Positions 5,343 to 7,133 of a stretch of 7,133 bases of DNA are shown piece after piece. The stretch is taken from NCBI GenBank assembly GCA_002421865.1, contig DISE01000067.1, forward strand, positions 204 through 7,336, given 5' to 3'. The DNA comes from Castellaniella sp. UBA6218 (GTDB lineage Bacteria > Pseudomonadota > Gammaproteobacteria > Burkholderiales > Burkholderiaceae_B). Within the stretch, counting starts at the first letter, position 1. Each line of letters starts with the position of its first letter. The translations under genes were made by a program, and so were the position numbers. Under the pieces are notes generated by a model. The model saw nothing but the letters and a program-made list of their open reading frames with translations, did not search any database and was not told the DNA's origin.

Positions 5343-6857
5343 TCAATCCTCGCGCCGCAGGTGCGGGAACAGGATCACGTCGCGGATGTTGGGACTGTCG
5401 GTCAGCATCATGACCAGGCGGTCGATGCCGATGCCGCAGCCTCCCGTGGGAGGCATGCCGTATTCCAGGGCGCGCACGTAGTCCGCGTCATAGTACATGG
5501 CCTCTTCGTCGCCCGCGTCCTTGGCGGCCGCCTGGGCCTGGAAGCGCGCGGCCTGGTCCTCGGGGTCGTTCAGTTCGGAAAAGCCGTTGGCGATTTCGCG
5601 TCCGCAGGCGAACAGCTCGAAACGTTCGGTGATGCCGGCCTGCGTGTCGGAGGCCCGTGCCAGTGGCGAGACCTCCACCGGGTAGTCGATGATGAAGGTC
5701 GGGTGCCAGAGCTTCGATTCGGCGGTTTCCTCGAACAGCGCCAGTTGGAGCGCGCCCAGGCCGGCGTGGGCCAGGGCCGGGCCATCCACATCCGCGCCCA
5801 GGCGGCGCAGTTCGCCGCGCAGGTACGTTTCGTCCTGAAGTGGGGCGGACGCATAGCCGGGGGCGTGCTTCAGGATGGCTTCGACGATGGTCAGCCTGTC
5901 GAAGGGCCGGTCCAGATTCAGAGGCTGGCCCTGGTAGCTCAGGCTCGCGGTGCCGCGCACGCGCCGCGCGGTTTCGCGGATCAGGGCCTCGGTGTAGTCC
6001 ATCAGCCAGCGGTAGTCCGTGTACGCCGCATAGAACTCCATCATCGTGAATTCAGGATTGTGGCGCGGGCTGACACCCTCGTTGCGGAAATTGCGGTTGA
6101 TCTCGAAGACCCGTTCGAAGCCCCCGACGATCAGGCGCTTCAGGTAGAGTTCCGGAGCGATGCGCAGGTACATTTCCATGTCCAGCGCGTTGTGGTGGGT
6201 GATGAATGGCTTGGCCGCCGCGCCGCCGGGGATGGGGTGCAGCATCGGGGTCTCGACTTCCAGGAAGTCGGCTTCCGACATGATCTGGCGGATCGCGGTG
6301 ACGATGCGGCTGCGGGCGAGGAAGGTCTCGCGCGTGCCCTCGGTCATGATCAGGTCCACATAGCGCTGGCGGTAGCGCAGTTCCTGGTCGGCCACGCCGT
6401 GGAACTTGTCGGGCAATGGACGAAGGGATTTCGACAGCAGGCGCAGCGACTGCACGCGCAGCGACAGTTCGCCCTTGCGCGTCTTGAAGACCTCTCCCTC
6501 CGCGCCGACGATGTCGCCGATGTCCCAGGCCTTGAAGGCGGCATAGGCGTCGTCACCGAGCACGCCACGGTCCAGGTACAGCTGCAGGCGCCCGGTGGCG
6601 TCCTGCAGCGTGGCGAAGCTGGCCTTGCCCATGATGCGCTTGAGCATCATGCGTCCGGCGACGCGGGCGCGCCGGCCCTGGGCCTGCAGGGTGTCCTCGT
6701 CCAGATCGCCGCAGTCCCGGTGCAGATCGGCGGCGTGGCTGTCGGGGTGAAAGTCGTTGGGGTAGGCCGGGCCTGCCTGGCGCAGCGCATCCAGCTTGGC
6801 GCGGCGCTCGGCGATCAGGCGGTTCTCGTCGGGGGCTTGGGTTTCGATCGAAGTCAT
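5343..6857 (-). CDS. lysS: Lysyl-tRNA synthetase, class II
   Basis: This cytosolic enzyme charges tRNA-Lys with lysine using ATP. The 504 residues equal the usual bacterial class II LysRS length. The N-terminal anticodon-binding OB-fold lies at about 64-145 (VAGRMMLKRIMGKASFATLQ at 66-85). Class II motif 1 contains FLEVETPML (198-206), followed by the LysRS-typical PIPGGAAAKPF (208-218). Motif 2 is FRNEGVSPRHNPEFTMMEFY (257-276). Motif 3 is in GCGIGIDRLVMML (473-485) with SPNIRDVILFP near the C-terminus. GREIANGFSELNDP (419-432) is the usual active-site stretch. Nothing is missing. The ATG lies 15 bases after the prfB stop, so the two are probably cotranscribed, the same prfB-lysS pairing as in E. 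coli. The 15-base gap (CCCCATTCTCACGAC on the coding strand) shows no Shine-Dalgarno, so initiation may depend on ribosomes terminating on prfB. The stop lies 20 bases from the shared terminator. Confidence 0.97.
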   Translation of the reverse strand: MTSIETQAPDENRLIAERRAKLDALRQAGPAYPNDFHPDSHAADLHRDCGDLDEDTLQAQGRRARVAGRMMLKRIMGKASFATLQDATGRLQLYLDRGVLGDDAYAAFKAWDIGDIVGAEGEVFKTRKGELSLRVQSLRLLSKSLRPLPDKFHGVADQELRYRQRYVDLIMTEGTRETFLARSRIVTAIRQIMSEADFLEVETPMLHPIPGGAAAKPFITHHNALDMEMYLRIAPELYLKRLIVGGFERVFEINRNFRNEGVSPRHNPEFTMMEFYAAYTDYRWLMDYTEALIRETARRVRGTASLSYQGQPLNLDRPFDRLTIVEAILKHAPGYASAPLQDETYLRGELRRLGADVDGPALAHAGLGALQLALFEETAESKLWHPTFIIDYPVEVSPLARASDTQAGITERFELFACGREIANGFSELNDPEDQAARFQAQAAAKDAGDEEAMYYDADYVRALEYGMPPTGGCGIGIDRLVMMLTDSPNIRDVILFPHLRRED

Positions 6858-6872
6858 GTCGTGAGAATGGGG

Positions 6873-7133
6873 TCAGACGCCCTGCTTGAGGCTGGCCGTG
6901 ATGAAGGGATCCAGATCGCCGTCCAGGACCTTCTGGGTGTTGGAGATTTCCACGCCGGTGCGCAGATCCTTGATGCGGCTCTGATCCAGGACATAGGACC
7001 GGATCTGGTGTCCCCAGCCCACGTCGCTCTTGGCGTCCTCCAGTTTCTGCTGCTCGGCCATGCGCTTGCGCATTTCCAGTTCGTAGAGGCGCGATTTCAG
7101 CATCTGCATGGCTTCGGCGCGGTTGCGGTGCTG
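6873..7133 (-). CDS. prfB: Peptide chain release factor 2, C-terminal part (5' end outside window)
   Basis: RF2 recognises UGA and UAA stop codons and triggers peptide release. Only the last 86 residues are in the window, and the frame runs off the right edge. They contain QHRNRAEAMQMLKSRLYELE, the helix after the catalytic domain, then KSDVGWGHQIRSYVLDQSRIKDLRTGVE and the terminal LDGDLDPFITASL. The QIRSYVLD...RIKDLRTG form separates RF2 from RF1, which has RIRTYNFPQGR..DHR there. The GGQ and SPF motifs and any programmed +1 frameshift near codon 25 lie outside the window and cannot be checked. It is followed by lysS at 15 bases, consistent with a prfB-lysS operon. Confidence 0.95.
   Translation of the reverse strand, partial: QHRNRAEAMQMLKSRLYELEMRKRMAEQQKLEDAKSDVGWGHQIRSYVLDQSRIKDLRTGVEISNTQKVLDGDLDPFITASLKQGV

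Overview
The window is a compact, GC-rich stretch of bacterial chromosome, almost all coding, with no mobile element, CRISPR array, tRNA or rRNA that I can see. It most likely comes from a betaproteobacterium, probably Burkholderiales and perhaps Alcaligenaceae/Bordetella-like. This rests on protein character (for example the IscR ligand loop and tail) and on the order uvrB, low-molecular-weight tyrosine phosphatase, iscR, iscS, which I recall from that group. The taxonomic call is inference.

Layout. On the plus strand: the 3' part of uvrB (1-1863, open at the left edge); a 158-base gap with an AT-rich island; a low-molecular-weight protein-tyrosine phosphatase gene (2022-2510) closed by a strong intrinsic terminator (2528-2561); a regulatory region with two tandem matches to the IscR type 1 operator (2641-2665 and 2672-2696); and then a tightly packed operon iscR (2740-3261), iscS (3277-4491), iscU-like (4482-4937), iscA (4906-5229). 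A terminator that can work on both strands (5291-5322) separates this operon from the convergent minus-strand genes lysS (5343-6857) and the 3' end of prfB (6873-7133, open at the right edge). No gene-free stretch reaches 300 bases.

How the genes work together. IscR, an Fe-S sensing repressor, should control its own operon through the two operators. IscS supplies sulfur and IscA is an A-type Fe-S carrier; both keep all known functional residues. The scaffold between them does not. The IscU-like protein has lost two of its three cluster-ligand cysteines (Cys37 to Leu, Cys63 to Ser), the Asp39 equivalent (to Gln), and part of the LPPVK chaperone-recognition motif (now LAPDK). The operon also stops after iscA with no hscB, hscA, fdx or iscX, and the IscS C-terminal tail, the IscU-docking segment in E. 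coli, differs from the usual form. Together these suggest an ISC operon whose scaffold/chaperone arm has been lost or repurposed while its sulfur donor, carrier and regulator were kept. This is the main observation of the window. The flanking DNA-repair and translation genes look ordinary.
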